Below are positions 16,917-24,859 of a stretch of 64,000 bases of DNA, piece after piece. Positions within the stretch are counted from its first letter, which is position 1. Every line of letters starts with the position of its first letter. The notes under the pieces are model-generated. The model did not search any database, was not told where the DNA came from, and saw only the letters and a program-made list of their open reading frames with translations. Source of the stretch: Clostridiales bacterium. GTDB taxonomy: Bacteria > Bacillota > Clostridia > Saccharofermentanales > Saccharofermentanaceae. The stretch is taken from the NCBI GenBank assembly GCA_017550385.1, contig JAFZPJ010000014.1, positions 62,001 through 126,000 of the forward strand. The letters run 5' to 3'. The translations under genes were made by a program, and so were the position numbers.

Positions 16917-17813
16917 ATGAACATCTTCAAAAAAACAATCGCTACAGTAACCCTCTGTGCCATGGCACTCTCACTTTCAGCATGCCGCTCAACCGCGGAA
17001 AACTTATTAGCAAAAGATTCATTCAAGATCTGCTGCTCGTTCTACCCCATGTACGTCATGACGATGAACATCGCAGGCGGTATCGACGGCGTCGAGGTCG
17101 TATCCATGTCTGATCCTAATATGGGATGCATCCACGACCACGTATTCTCGACCGAGGACCTGAAGAAGATCGAGGGCGCGGATGTTTTCGTCGAGAACGG
17201 CTTAGAGCTCGAAGTGTTCAACGACGAGATCCTGGCGGCTTACCCCGATGTGAAGATAATTGATGCTTCCGCTAACGTTAAGGATGCATACGACGACGGT
17301 GACGAGGTCAACGGACATGTATGGACGTCCATCGATGATTACGAACTGCAGATCACGAATGTCTGCATAGAACTGCAGAAGGCCGACCCTGCGCACGCCG
17401 AGCAATACAAGACCAACGCGGCAGTCTACCTCGAAAAGATAGATGCTCTTCGATCTGACAACGCGGACGTCATCGCTTCTCTTAACGGCGTAGGCGCACT
17501 CGTCCTCGACGAGACACTCCCCTCCTTCTGCATCTACACGGGAATGGATTTTATAACTGTCGAGACTGACCACGAGAACGAAGCACTTTCTGCAGGAGAC
17601 ATCGCTGACATAATCTCCGAGATGAACGAGAAAGGCATCACGCTGATCTTCGTCGGTGCGGGCGAAGACACTGCCATGGCAGACGCTATCGCTGCTGAGA
17701 CCGGTGCGACCGTTTATACGCTTAACACATGTATGACAGGCAATGAAGAAGAGAATGCATATATCGACCAGATGAATGAGAATTTCGAGGTCTTGTCTGA
17801 TATCATAGGATAA
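16917..17813 (+). CDS. znuA: Zinc ABC transporter substrate-binding lipoprotein
   Basis: 298 residues. A signal peptide ends at lipobox LSLSAC (C23). It has the cluster A-I (TroA/ZnuA) fold, with candidate metal ligands in GCIHDHVFS, NGHVWTS and the C-terminal acidic region. The usual long His-rich loop is missing. It captures zinc (or manganese) outside the membrane and hands it to the permease. The ATG at 16917 follows GGAG; the longer open frame runs back through the promoter. It is the first gene of a three-gene operon. Confidence 0.88.
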   Translation: MNIFKKTIATVTLCAMALSLSACRSTAENLLAKDSFKICCSFYPMYVMTMNIAGGIDGVEVVSMSDPNMGCIHDHVFSTEDLKKIEGADVFVENGLELEVFNDEILAAYPDVKIIDASANVKDAYDDGDEVNGHVWTSIDDYELQITNVCIELQKADPAHAEQYKTNAAVYLEKIDALRSDNADVIASLNGVGALVLDETLPSFCIYTGMDFITVETDHENEALSAGDIADIISEMNEKGITLIFVGAGEDTAMADAIAAETGATVYTLNTCMTGNEEENAYIDQMNENFEVLSDIIG

Positions 17814-17815
17814 TC

Positions 17816-18571
17816 ATGAGCGAAGAACACGAACACAACCACGAGCACAGCGCGTGCGAGACACACTGCCACTGCATCAGGATCAATAATCTCGGTGTAA
17901 AGCTTGGCAAAGACGTCATCTTAGATGATGTCAGTCTCCACATGCACTGCGGTGAGCTCACGGTCGTGATCGGCCCCAACGGAGCAGGCAAGTCCACCCT
18001 GCTCAAGGCAATACTCGGCGACGTTCCGCACGAAGGAACGATCGACCTCAAGGAGACCGCGACGGGCAATCAGGGCAACATGAAGATCGGCTATGTACCG
18101 CAGTCGCTGAACATCGAGCGGGAGATACCTATTACCGTGTACGATCTGTTCGCATCATTTATTTCCAATACGCCCACTTGGCTCTTCAAGAGCAAGAAGC
18201 TCTACAACAAGATCTACGAGCAGCTCAAGATCTTCTCCGTGGAAGACTGCATCGACAAGCAGGTCGGCAAGCTCTCCGGCGGTCAGCTTCAGCGCGTCAT
18301 GCTGTCGATAGCGATCACGCCTATGCCTAATCTTCTTATCCTCGACGAGCCCGTATCCGGAATCGACGAGAACGGAGTGCGTGACTTCTACCGCGTAGTA
18401 AATGAACTCAAGACAAAGTACGATCTGGCGATACTCCTAGTCTCGCACGATCTGCATCTCGTAAAGAAATACGCAGACAAGGTAATCCTTTTGGACAAGA
18501 CGATCCTCGCGCAGGGCACGCCCGACGAGGTATACATGAATGATAGTTTCAGGGAGATATTCGGAGAATGA
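17816..18571 (+). CDS. znuC: Zinc ABC transporter ATP-binding protein with His/Cys-rich N-terminus
   Basis: 251 residues. Walker A GPNGAGKST, signature LSGGQLQR, Walker B LLILDEP and H-loop SHD are all present. The first 22 residues are unusual: seven histidines and three cysteines in alternation with acids (HEHNHEHSACETHCHC), a likely metal-binding tail on the cytoplasmic side. This could sense or buffer imported zinc. The start lies two bases after the znuA stop and the end overlaps znuB by four (ATGA). Confidence 0.92.
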   Translation: MSEEHEHNHEHSACETHCHCIRINNLGVKLGKDVILDDVSLHMHCGELTVVIGPNGAGKSTLLKAILGDVPHEGTIDLKETATGNQGNMKIGYVPQSLNIEREIPITVYDLFASFISNTPTWLFKSKKLYNKIYEQLKIFSVEDCIDKQVGKLSGGQLQRVMLSIAITPMPNLLILDEPVSGIDENGVRDFYRVVNELKTKYDLAILLVSHDLHLVKKYADKVILLDKTILAQGTPDEVYMNDSFREIFGE

Positions 18572-19389
18572 ACGCGGCTTTTGCAATTGATTTTCTCAGT
18601 TACGCGTTCATGAGGAACGCCCTTATCGCGATCCTCATCTCTACGCCTATATTCGCGCTGCTTGGCACTATGGTCGTCAACAAGAAGATGGCTTTCTTCT
18701 CCGACGCGATCGGCCACTCTGCACTCTGCGGCATAGCCGTCGGCGTGGTGTTCGGCTTCACCAGCAGATCGCTGTCGATGGTGCTTTTCGCTATCGTGTT
18801 CGCAGTGCTGCTGAACTTCGTCAAGGACCGCACCACCTACGGCGCAGACACGATAATCTCGGTGTTCGCTTCAGTCGCGATGTCGCTGGGCCTTGTCCTG
18901 CTTTCGATCGGCGGCTCGTTCAACAAATACCAGAGCTACCTCGTTGGCGATATCCTGAGCATCTCGATGTACGAGATAATCATGCTCTCGATCTGCCTCG
19001 TGCTCGTTATCATCTTCTGGATAATCTCTTACAACAAGCTCTCCGCGGACTCGCTGAGCCGCTCGCTCGCGCGCAGCAAGGGCATCAACGGCAAGATATA
19101 CGATTATGTTTTCTCTGCATTCGTCGCGGTGGTCATCATGTTCTCGATCAGGTGGATCGGCATCCTGCTCATCAACTCGCTGATCATCCTTCCCGCTGCA
19201 TCGTCCCGCAACATCTCCCGCAACACCCGCACCTACCACCTCTGGAGCGTTATCCTCGCGGTAGTCGCAGGCGTGGCAGGCCTCATCATATCCTACTACA
19301 CGTCAACTCCGACCGGCCCCATGATCATCCTGCTCCTGGGCGGCGCGTTCTTCGTGACGTTTGTGATCCATGCGTTTACAAAAGATTGA
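18568..19389 (+). CDS. znuB: Zinc ABC transporter permease
   Basis: 273 residues with about eight membrane helices of the ABC-3 family. FFSDAIGHSALCG near 48-60 and the coupling loop are as in ZnuB/TroC, and the end is glycine-rich (PTGPMIILLLGGAFF). It forms the membrane channel of the zinc importer with ZnuC and ZnuA. The first codon overlaps the znuC stop. A small hairpin (AAGTCC...GGACTT) follows the stop. Confidence 0.92.
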   Translation: MNAAFAIDFLSYAFMRNALIAILISTPIFALLGTMVVNKKMAFFSDAIGHSALCGIAVGVVFGFTSRSLSMVLFAIVFAVLLNFVKDRTTYGADTIISVFASVAMSLGLVLLSIGGSFNKYQSYLVGDILSISMYEIIMLSICLVLVIIFWIISYNKLSADSLSRSLARSKGINGKIYDYVFSAFVAVVIMFSIRWIGILLINSLIILPAASSRNISRNTRTYHLWSVILAVVAGVAGLIISYYTSTPTGPMIILLLGGAFFVTFVIHAFTKD

Positions 19390-19449
19390 AGCAAAAAATA
19401 AGTCCATTTATTGGGACTTAACCGCGTAGAACGTTTGTTCTTATCGTTG

Positions 19450-19455
19450 TATAAT
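19450..19455 (+). promoter_or_regulatory. -10 box of type I toxin mRNA, copy 1
   Basis: TATAAT at 19450-19455 is followed by TATTGGCACAGCC, which is shared with copy 2 (-10 at 24768-24773). This gives a toxin mRNA leader of about 90 bases. Confidence 0.55.
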
Positions 19456-19551
19456 GATATTGGCACAGCCTGCTTAATGGGCGGTTGCCTTCCAAGTACT
19501 TTACATCTTGGGATCTTTCCTGAGAGAGTCTAGGAAAGGAGGGCTGTTAAA

Positions 19552-19668
19552 GTGACAGACTATGAGATCTTATCTCTGGTGATTGCCTTGATCAGTCTGC
19601 TGATCGGTATCGTCGCCCTGTTGCTGAAACTATTTGCGTATCTGGATTCCAGATATAAACGCAAATGA
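19552..19668 (+). CDS. Type I toxin, holin-like small membrane peptide (copy 1)
   Basis: 38 residues from a GTG start: a short acidic N-terminus (MTDYEIL), one membrane helix rich in Leu/Ile/Val, and a basic C-terminus ending SRYKRK. This is the layout of the Fst/TxpA/holin-like toxin group. AAAGGAGG stands nine bases upstream. Such peptides damage or depolarise the cell membrane when overproduced. The 5' leader GCACAG...GGTTGCcTTCC is complementary to a stretch downstream of the gene (about 19724-19751), so the full-length mRNA could fold end to end and hide the ribosome site. An antisense RNA lies on the other strand. Confidence 0.75.
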   Translation: MTDYEILSLVIALISLLIGIVALLLKLFAYLDSRYKRK

Positions 19669-19670
19669 AA

Positions 19671-19757
19671 ACCTCACCCAGGACAGCCATTCTAGGGTGA
19701 GGTAATTCTACTATTTACCTACTCAGAAGCAACCGTCTTTGCAGACTGTGCTTTCAT
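19671..19757 (-). ncRNA. Antisense antitoxin RNA, copy 1
   Basis: A minus-strand promoter TTGACT (19792-19787), 17 bases, TAGAAT (19769-19764) predicts a start near 19757. The stem ACCTCACCC / GGGTGAGGT (19671-19703) followed by TTTTC would end the RNA after about 90 bases, just beyond the 3' end of the toxin frame. Both promoter and stem are conserved in copy 2. This is convergent, Fst/RatA-like organisation; the function is inferred. Confidence 0.65.
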
Positions 19758-19847
19758 GTGTTTATTCTAACATCGAGCCTATTCTCAGTCAAACAGAATC
19801 GAAGCCTTTATGCACCTATATTTTGAAGATAATCAATCTTTAAGTAC

Positions 19848-20549
19848 TCAGTCAATATACCCCCACTCCTTGGTGACAGTATCTACCCAGCAGAATTCTT
19901 CTTCGCCGAACTTTCTGCCGTCGGACCATGTCGAGAAAACATCCGTCGTCAGAAGGTTCTCCGTCTGATCGATGCTGCGCATCGGCGTATGACCCACGAC
20001 CTGCAGGAACTCAGTCAGGTACACGCTTCCCATCCTGAATCCTTTCTGCGGCCTGGCCCAAATCGGGCTCGTGTCGTCCCAGAGTTCCCCGTCACCGAAA
20101 CAGTTGACCGCATCGATCATGGCATCGACGTCATCCCTGATATCGTTCAGATAGTCATCGACAAATTCTTTGGTAAGCCCTGCGTGCGAGAAGATCACGT
20201 TGTCGATGCGGTGCATTACCGCCAGGCTGACCTCCTCGTCCAGCATGTTGAAGTACTCGCACACCGTATCCTGCGCTTTTTCTGAGAAACCCGGATGCTC
20301 GTACCTGTCCCAGAGATACGCCAGGTCATGGTTGCCGTAGCACCATAAGGTATTAGGGTACTTGCGTGCAAATTCCAATGCCTTTTGCAATGTCTCTTTG
20401 TAGAGAGCCACGTTGTCTTCGCACCCCCAGTCATCGCATATGTCGCCAACACACACTGCCCTCTCGCAGTCCGCGTTTTCCATTATATCCATAGCCCTGT
20501 CGAAGATCTCGGGCTTAAGGTGTACGTCGGGTATAACTAATACTTTCAT
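19848..20549 (-). CDS. Calcineurin-like metallophosphoesterase (PPP-type)
   Basis: 233 residues. Metal and catalytic motifs in order: DVH (8-10), GDICDDW, GNHD, FSHAG and GHTPM. This set is typical of phage and bacterial PPP-type Ser/Thr phosphatases or dinucleoside-polyphosphate hydrolases. The substrate is unknown. GAGGAGG precedes the ATG. It is the last gene of a minus-strand run with 20562-20753 and 20753-22000 in the accessory block. Confidence 0.85.
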   Translation of the reverse strand: MKVLVIPDVHLKPEIFDRAMDIMENADCERAVCVGDICDDWGCEDNVALYKETLQKALEFARKYPNTLWCYGNHDLAYLWDRYEHPGFSEKAQDTVCEYFNMLDEEVSLAVMHRIDNVIFSHAGLTKEFVDDYLNDIRDDVDAMIDAVNCFGDGELWDDTSPIWARPQKGFRMGSVYLTEFLQVVGHTPMRSIDQTENLLTTDVFSTWSDGRKFGEEEFCWVDTVTKEWGYID

Positions 20550-20561
20550 GATCCATCCTCC

Positions 20562-20753
20562 TCACTCTTTGTTTCCTTCATCACTGCCCTGCGGTTTGGG
20601 GTTCTCGATCGCATCCAGATCCACATTAGACAACCCTTCTGCAAAGAATGCAAAGATATCGAATCCTTCGGTCTTCAAGCGGCTGTATTCGATGTCTTCC
20701 GCACTCAGCAAGATCTCATCGGCAAACTCGTTATTCTTCTTATCTTCACACAT
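20562..20753 (-). CDS. Small acidic protein, unknown
   Basis: 63 residues, strongly acidic, no membrane segment. The ATG overlaps the stop of the upstream gene in TAATG, so it should be translated by re-initiation. It lies 12 bases before the phosphatase gene. No family recognised; coupling to its neighbour is the main support. Confidence 0.55.
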   Translation of the reverse strand: MCEDKKNNEFADEILLSAEDIEYSRLKTEGFDIFAFFAEGLSNVDLDAIENPKPQGSDEGNKE

Positions 20754-22000
20754 TATAAACCTCTCTTTCCGTTATTCTTGAATCTGATCTTCTTCATACC
20801 GCCGTATGCATCCGATCTGTAGACAGCCTTCGGATCGGTAAGATATGGTCCAAGTTCGCACACGCTGTTCATGAATTCGGAGAACAGTTTGCGCAGGCCG
20901 TCGGGATCACGGTGTATGCCAATTCCGTGTCTCATTCCGCGTTCATCGACATAATCGTAGCCTCCGAGGTCGTTCCATTCTTTGAACCTTTCGATCGCAG
21001 CATCAACGATCTTTCCGCTTTCGATCTGCATGGTTACCAAAAACCAGGGATCTATGACGTAATCGAAAACCTCGCCGCCCGACAGATAGATCGCAACCGT
21101 CTTATCAGTGTCCGTCTCGTCATAGATCTCGCTACAAAGAGTCCACCACGCGACGGGATTCTTAGTCCTTATCATGCCGCCATACGGTCCCCAAACCTCG
21201 AAGAGCCGGTTCAGTTGCTTGATGGCTTTGGGGGTAGCTTTGTTCATCTTCTGCGCTCTGTCTCTTTGCCTGAGAAACCTTATCATGTATTGCAGTGCTT
21301 CCTTGATCTCTTCTTTCTTTGTAAGTCTTCTCCCTGCCCGCGGGCTGATAGTCTCGGCAAGCGGTATTACCTCGCTCTGTTTGATGATCCCTTTCTTGAA
21401 ACCCATCTCGAGCTTCTCGCGCAGGATCCAGGCCGTTACTTTTTCTTCGTCGACTTCACCGTTCTCATCAAGAAAATACATCCCCAGCGACTCCTTCTCG
21501 AAAACGTGCCACAGCGTCGCGGGGACCTGATCGTATAGCATCCTGAATTTGGCACTTCTCCTAAAGCAGTATCTGTCATTGTTCATGTTCCTGTCGGGAA
21601 GCAGGATGTAGTTGCACGGAAGTTCTGCCAGCTTAAGGAACTTGTACAGAAGCTGTACCAGCTCGTTGTCGGGTGGTAAGTAAGTATCAGGATCATCAGC
21701 CAGCAGTTTAAGATCCGCTTCACTTTTGGTAAATTTCCTTCCGTTTTCCCTATTGATGAATTCAGCCACCCATTTGATCATCGTCCATGTACTCATCAGC
21801 GTGTCTGCCTTGAAGTCGCCATCATAGTACAGGCAGTCGAGATCGTTTTCTTTGCGCCACGCATCGTATGCGGCGCGGCACTCTTCGGTATCTTCCCATG
21901 CCGGCTTGCAGGCCAGTCCTTTAAGCCAGTAGCGGCAGAAATTTCTGAGGTGATTGTTACTGTAATCTTTGCCAAGATAGGCTTTCATCTTATTGTTCAT
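20753..22000 (-). CDS. Unknown 415-residue accessory protein
   Basis: Charged soluble protein without signal or membrane segments. It is rich in Trp, Tyr and Cys early on (HLRNFCRYWLKGLACKPAW) with a helical basic middle (LRQRDRAQKMNKATPKAIKQ). No catalytic motif stands out. AGGAGG precedes the ATG, and its stop overlaps the next small gene. Upstream lies a terminator and a three-unit 64-bp repeat. No function assigned. Confidence 0.65.
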   Translation of the reverse strand: MNNKMKAYLGKDYSNNHLRNFCRYWLKGLACKPAWEDTEECRAAYDAWRKENDLDCLYYDGDFKADTLMSTWTMIKWVAEFINRENGRKFTKSEADLKLLADDPDTYLPPDNELVQLLYKFLKLAELPCNYILLPDRNMNNDRYCFRRSAKFRMLYDQVPATLWHVFEKESLGMYFLDENGEVDEEKVTAWILREKLEMGFKKGIIKQSEVIPLAETISPRAGRRLTKKEEIKEALQYMIRFLRQRDRAQKMNKATPKAIKQLNRLFEVWGPYGGMIRTKNPVAWWTLCSEIYDETDTDKTVAIYLSGGEVFDYVIDPWFLVTMQIESGKIVDAAIERFKEWNDLGGYDYVDERGMRHGIGIHRDPDGLRKLFSEFMNSVCELGPYLTDPKAVYRSDAYGGMKKIRFKNNGKRGL

Positions 22001-22021
22001 ATATCTTTCCTCCTGTGAAAT

Positions 22022-22050
22022 AAAAATTCCCCGGGATTGATTTCCCGGGG
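22022..22050 (-). terminator. Rho-independent terminator
   Basis: The stem CCCCGGGA / TCCCGGGG (22029-22050) with a six-base loop is followed on the minus strand by AATTTTTATTT. It ends transcripts coming from the HAD gene and the repeat element behind it. Confidence 0.85.
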
Positions 22051-22065
22051 TTAGTTACTGTATTA

Positions 22066-22214
22066 CGTACAGCAGTGCTGTAGGATTCCTGGTAGAAATG
22101 GCCATTTTGAAGCCGAATCTACAGCAAAGCGTACAGCAACGCTGTAGGGTTCTAGGTAGAAATGGCCGTTTCGAGACCAAATCTACAACAGAACGTACAG
22201 CAGTGCTGTAGGCC
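22066..22214. repeat. 64-bp repeat, two full units and a third partial
   Basis: CGTACAGCA starts at 22066, 22130 and 22194 (period exactly 64). Each start is followed by GCTGTAGG, and the full units also share GGTAGAAATGGCC and ATCTACA. Each junction forms a hairpin (CTACAGC...GCTGTAG). The whole unit is conserved, including the part that would be a spacer in a CRISPR. It lies between the HAD gene stop and its terminator, so it would be transcribed as a 3' untranslated region. Confidence 0.75.
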
Positions 22215-22215
22215 T

Positions 22216-22716
22216 TTATGTAAGACCGGCAATCGACACGAGTGTCTCTTCCGGTCCGCGGTAAAGTATCCCTGTTCCGCCGGCGGCTTCCCAATCGCCA
22301 ATGTTGACCAGCAAGTCGTCGATCAGGATGCACCCCGGACCTTTGCAGTAATTCACTTTCTCTGCGCGGTACACGATGTTGACCACGATGTTCTCGCCCA
22401 GAAGCCGGCGCACCCATGTAGTCTTGTCCTCGCCTGCGGTGGTAATCCCGCGTTTCGGCTTCGGGATGCCTGTAAGGATCTCCACGCGGTCGCCGTACCT
22501 GGCGCGGAGCGCACCAAACATTTCCAGTGCACCCGGCATCGGCCCTAGCTTGTCGTAGAAATGTCCGACCGACCTGATGCGTTCCCACATAAGGTCATCT
22601 TCTTCCTGCGAGCGTGACTCACCCTGCCCGGGGCGCGGCAAGCCGCACAGTTCTTCGACACCGCGGTCGAAATCTGCGAGCACGCCGTCCATATCAAAGT
22701 AGATCTTATCTATCAT
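22216..22716 (-). CDS. HAD-superfamily 5'(3')-deoxyribonucleotidase-like phosphatase
   Basis: 166 residues. HAD motif I FDMDGVLADFD is at the N-terminus, motif II lies in EILTGIPKP, and motif IV is LIDDLLVN near 130. The compact cap and WERIRSVGHFYDKLGPMPGA match NT5C-type nucleotidases, which hydrolyse deoxynucleoside monophosphates. The ATG at 22716 is preferred to GTG 22725 from the GAGAAGG ribosome site. The start overlaps the exonuclease stop by 11 bases, so the two nucleic-acid enzymes are coupled. Confidence 0.8.
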   Translation of the reverse strand: MIDKIYFDMDGVLADFDRGVEELCGLPRPGQGESRSQEEDDLMWERIRSVGHFYDKLGPMPGALEMFGALRARYGDRVEILTGIPKPKRGITTAGEDKTTWVRRLLGENIVVNIVYRAEKVNYCKGPGCILIDDLLVNIGDWEAAGGTGILYRGPEETLVSIAGLT

Positions 22717-23419
22717 GCGAATCACCTTCTCTCTTTATAATAGCAGGCAGCGTCTCCTCGGGCGTCGCCATGTAATCTTTGGGATCCTGCACATGGTATC
22801 TGACCTTCTCGTGGCGGTAACCCTGAATGCCGTACTTTGAGTAGTACCCGAAGACGTTCACGTAAGACTCCAGGTCATCCCTTTCCTTAATCATCGAAGC
22901 GAACACCTCAAGCAGCGCCCTGCAGTCATCCAATGCACGGTGGGTGTTGTACACCTTGCCCTCGAGGTAATATGCCTTGATGGCATCGGACAGCTTGTGC
23001 GGGCCGGGCCGTCTGTCCTTGAAGACCGTCAGCGTGTCGAGGTAGTCGCACCTGGAGAGCGCTTCGAGGAGCTCAGGATGTTTCTCGCTGTGACGCGCGA
23101 ACATACCTCTTACGAAGTCCAGGTCGAACTGCGCGTTGTGTGCGACGATAAGCGTCCTGCCGCTTTTCATAGAGAAACCAAGAACGCGCGCGGCGATCTC
23201 CTCGTCCATGCCATTGATCTCGAGAAGGCGTTCGGTGATGCCCGTAAGCTCCACGATCTTCTCAGGGATGACCGCGCCTTCGGGCAGTCTGATGAAGTCG
23301 TCGATCTCCACGTAATTTCCCCACGTCTTCACGATGAACGCCAGCTCGATGATGCGGTCCTTACTGCCGTCGAAGCCCGTCGTCTCCGTGTCGAGAAAAA
23401 TAATGTTGTCGTATGTCAT
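22706..23419 (-). CDS. DnaQ-like 3'-5' exonuclease (DEDDh)
   Basis: 237 residues. Exo I FLDTETTGF, Exo II HNAQFDLDFV and Exo III HRALDDCRAL give the four acidic residues and histidine of the DEDDh class. It degrades single-stranded DNA or RNA ends and is not fused to a polymerase. The ATG at 23419 is chosen: AAGGAAG lies upstream of it, and the longer GTG reading would start at the predicted transcription start of the 46-bp shared element. C-terminal residues about 190-237 are an added unknown segment. Confidence 0.85.
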   Translation of the reverse strand: MTYDNIIFLDTETTGFDGSKDRIIELAFIVKTWGNYVEIDDFIRLPEGAVIPEKIVELTGITERLLEINGMDEEIAARVLGFSMKSGRTLIVAHNAQFDLDFVRGMFARHSEKHPELLEALSRCDYLDTLTVFKDRRPGPHKLSDAIKAYYLEGKVYNTHRALDDCRALLEVFASMIKERDDLESYVNVFGYYSKYGIQGYRHEKVRYHVQDPKDYMATPEETLPAIIKREGDSHDR

Positions 23420-23445
23420 GTCAAACACTTCCTTTCTGAAATTGG

Positions 23446-23491
23446 TTTTCACCCTGTTTATGGTGTGCGTTATGTACAGAATCTTGCAGAG
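23446..23491 (-). promoter_or_regulatory. Shared 46-bp upstream element, copy 1
   Basis: It matches 24666-24711 and 25625-25670 without gaps. Read on the minus strand it has CTCTGCAA, then CTGTACAT, then CCATAAA (a -10-like hexamer) and ends in GTGAAAA. It stands 27 bases before the exonuclease ATG. Probable promoter plus operator of a small regulon. Confidence 0.65.
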
Positions 23492-23494
23492 CGT

Positions 23495-24520
23495 TTAAAA
23501 CGTGCCGTTCAGCACTTCATTCTCGATCCGCTCGATCGCCTCATCAGCGGTCAGCGCGCCCGTCAGAACACAGACGACGTACGGCGCAAGAACGCTCAGT
23601 ACCTGCGGACAATAATGTATGATGTATTCTTCGGACGCGCCGATGATATCCCAGACCTGATAGTTGATGATCGTCGTGGCTGTAACATCGCAATCCTCCG
23701 TCATATAGAACCTGGGCGCGAGATATATCTGAGGCCCCTTAGCGCCCGGTCCGTCGTATATCTGATCAGGCCAAACATGTGCATTGAAATAGTTCAGGAG
23801 TCTGAGAAGCTCGCCTTTATGTTCACTTGCCCCGCATATTTCTGTCACCTGCTTAGGATAGTAAGTCCTGACTTCTGCTTCGTGTTTATAGAACCAGATG
23901 CTGCTCTCGATGCACCCGACCGCACAGTCCGGCAGCGGAATGGTCATACCGATATGCGGAACACCACAGTCAGAATCCGAGATAAGCAAGAAATCACTGC
24001 TTTCCAGATAGCACATAAACCTCATGGCTCTTTCTCTGTGATCCAGCCTCAAGCCTCTGGTGACTCGTCCCTTTTTGTGCTGCGGCTTTCGCTCGATGTA
24101 TGTTACCGGCACATCCTTCTCGAAAAGCGTCTTCTCCAGATCCGCTTCGTCCGGGAAGGATATCCCCCTGCGTTCCAAGAGCTCTGCTGCAGTCAGTTCA
24201 ACGTCGTAACAGGAATAGGTATTTACGCGGATACGCAATTCCTTATTGATCACTTCGTCACAAAAGGCCCTCTTCAGATGCAGAACAAGGTATTCATTCA
24301 GCTCGCACGGGATCTTCATGTTTGCCATGTCGTCAAAAGTGTATCTTGCCTCATCGTCAATATCGAAAGTCATGTTCCCGATAAGATACAGATACTGATC
24401 ATCGTCATCCTTGAGCCTTGCTTTGATATACGGGCGCTCCATATCCGTCAGGCTTAGGTACAGCTGCCACAGGTTGTCGCTTGTGATGGATTCCGGTCTT
24501 ATCTCGTTAAAGTCTTTCAT
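23495..24520 (-). CDS. Unknown 341-residue accessory protein
   Basis: Soluble, acidic protein with many Cys and Tyr; no signal or membrane segment and no motif I recognise. GGAGGAAAAG precedes the ATG. Its mRNA leader starts at shared element copy 2 and contains a nine-codon leader ORF and a hairpin with a T-run, so expression is probably controlled by attenuation. It ends four bases before copy 1 of the element, which drives the next gene. Confidence 0.65.
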   Translation of the reverse strand: MKDFNEIRPESITSDNLWQLYLSLTDMERPYIKARLKDDDDQYLYLIGNMTFDIDDEARYTFDDMANMKIPCELNEYLVLHLKRAFCDEVINKELRIRVNTYSCYDVELTAAELLERRGISFPDEADLEKTLFEKDVPVTYIERKPQHKKGRVTRGLRLDHRERAMRFMCYLESSDFLLISDSDCGVPHIGMTIPLPDCAVGCIESSIWFYKHEAEVRTYYPKQVTEICGASEHKGELLRLLNYFNAHVWPDQIYDGPGAKGPQIYLAPRFYMTEDCDVTATTIINYQVWDIIGASEEYIIHYCPQVLSVLAPYVVCVLTGALTADEAIERIENEVLNGTF

Positions 24521-24541
24521 TATCTTTTCCTCCTTTTGGGT

Positions 24542-24570
24542 AAAAAAATAACCGGCACTGCGACCGGCTT
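24542..24570 (-). terminator. Attenuator-like hairpin upstream of 23495-24520
   Basis: Minus strand: AGCCGG, loop TCGCAGTG, CCGGTT (one G-U pair), then ATTTTTTT. It lies between the leader ORF stop and the ribosome site of the unknown gene, so readthrough is needed for its expression. Confidence 0.6.
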
Positions 24571-24595
24571 CTTGTTGTTGTTTTACTTGTTGTTT

Positions 24596-24625
24596 TTACT
24601 CTTCTGCCAAGTTTTCTGTTCTCAT
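24596..24625 (-). CDS. Nine-codon leader peptide MRTENLAEE
   Basis: ATG at 24625 with a near-perfect AAAAGGAGG ribosome site nine bases upstream and TAA at 24598-24596. It sits in the leader between shared element copy 2 and the hairpin at 24542-24570. No homopolymeric regulatory codons are present. It may couple ribosome movement to the attenuator, or be the remains of a longer gene. Confidence 0.5.
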   Translation of the reverse strand: MRTENLAEE

Positions 24626-24665
24626 AAAAAGAACCTCCTTTTCTCAGGTCGAATTCGAAAATCTC

Positions 24666-24711
24666 TTTTCACCCTGATTATGGAGGTCAGTATGTGCAGA
24701 ATTTTGCAGAT
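24666..24711 (-). promoter_or_regulatory. Shared 46-bp upstream element, copy 2
   Basis: Ungapped match to copies 1 and 3. The minus-strand -10-like hexamer is CATAAT, followed by CAGGGTGAAAA. It drives the leader ORF and 23495-24520. Confidence 0.65.
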
Positions 24712-24859
24712 GGCATTAAAGTCCGTTTATCAGGACTATTTTTAAGAACATTTGTTTGTCTTTGTGCTATAATAATATTGGCACAGCCTGCTTAATGGGC
24801 GGTTGCCTTCCGAGTACTTTACATCCTTCGGGAGAGTCTAGGAAAGGAGGGCTGTTAAA

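Noticed and set aside
22066..22214. CRISPR-like array
   Set aside because: Only two full units and a part; the segments between the short palindromes are conserved as well, so there are no variable spacers, and no cas gene is near.
22940..24457. 505-residue plus-strand open frame
   Set aside because: Antisense to the exonuclease and the 341-residue gene; it crosses their promoter element and has no motif.
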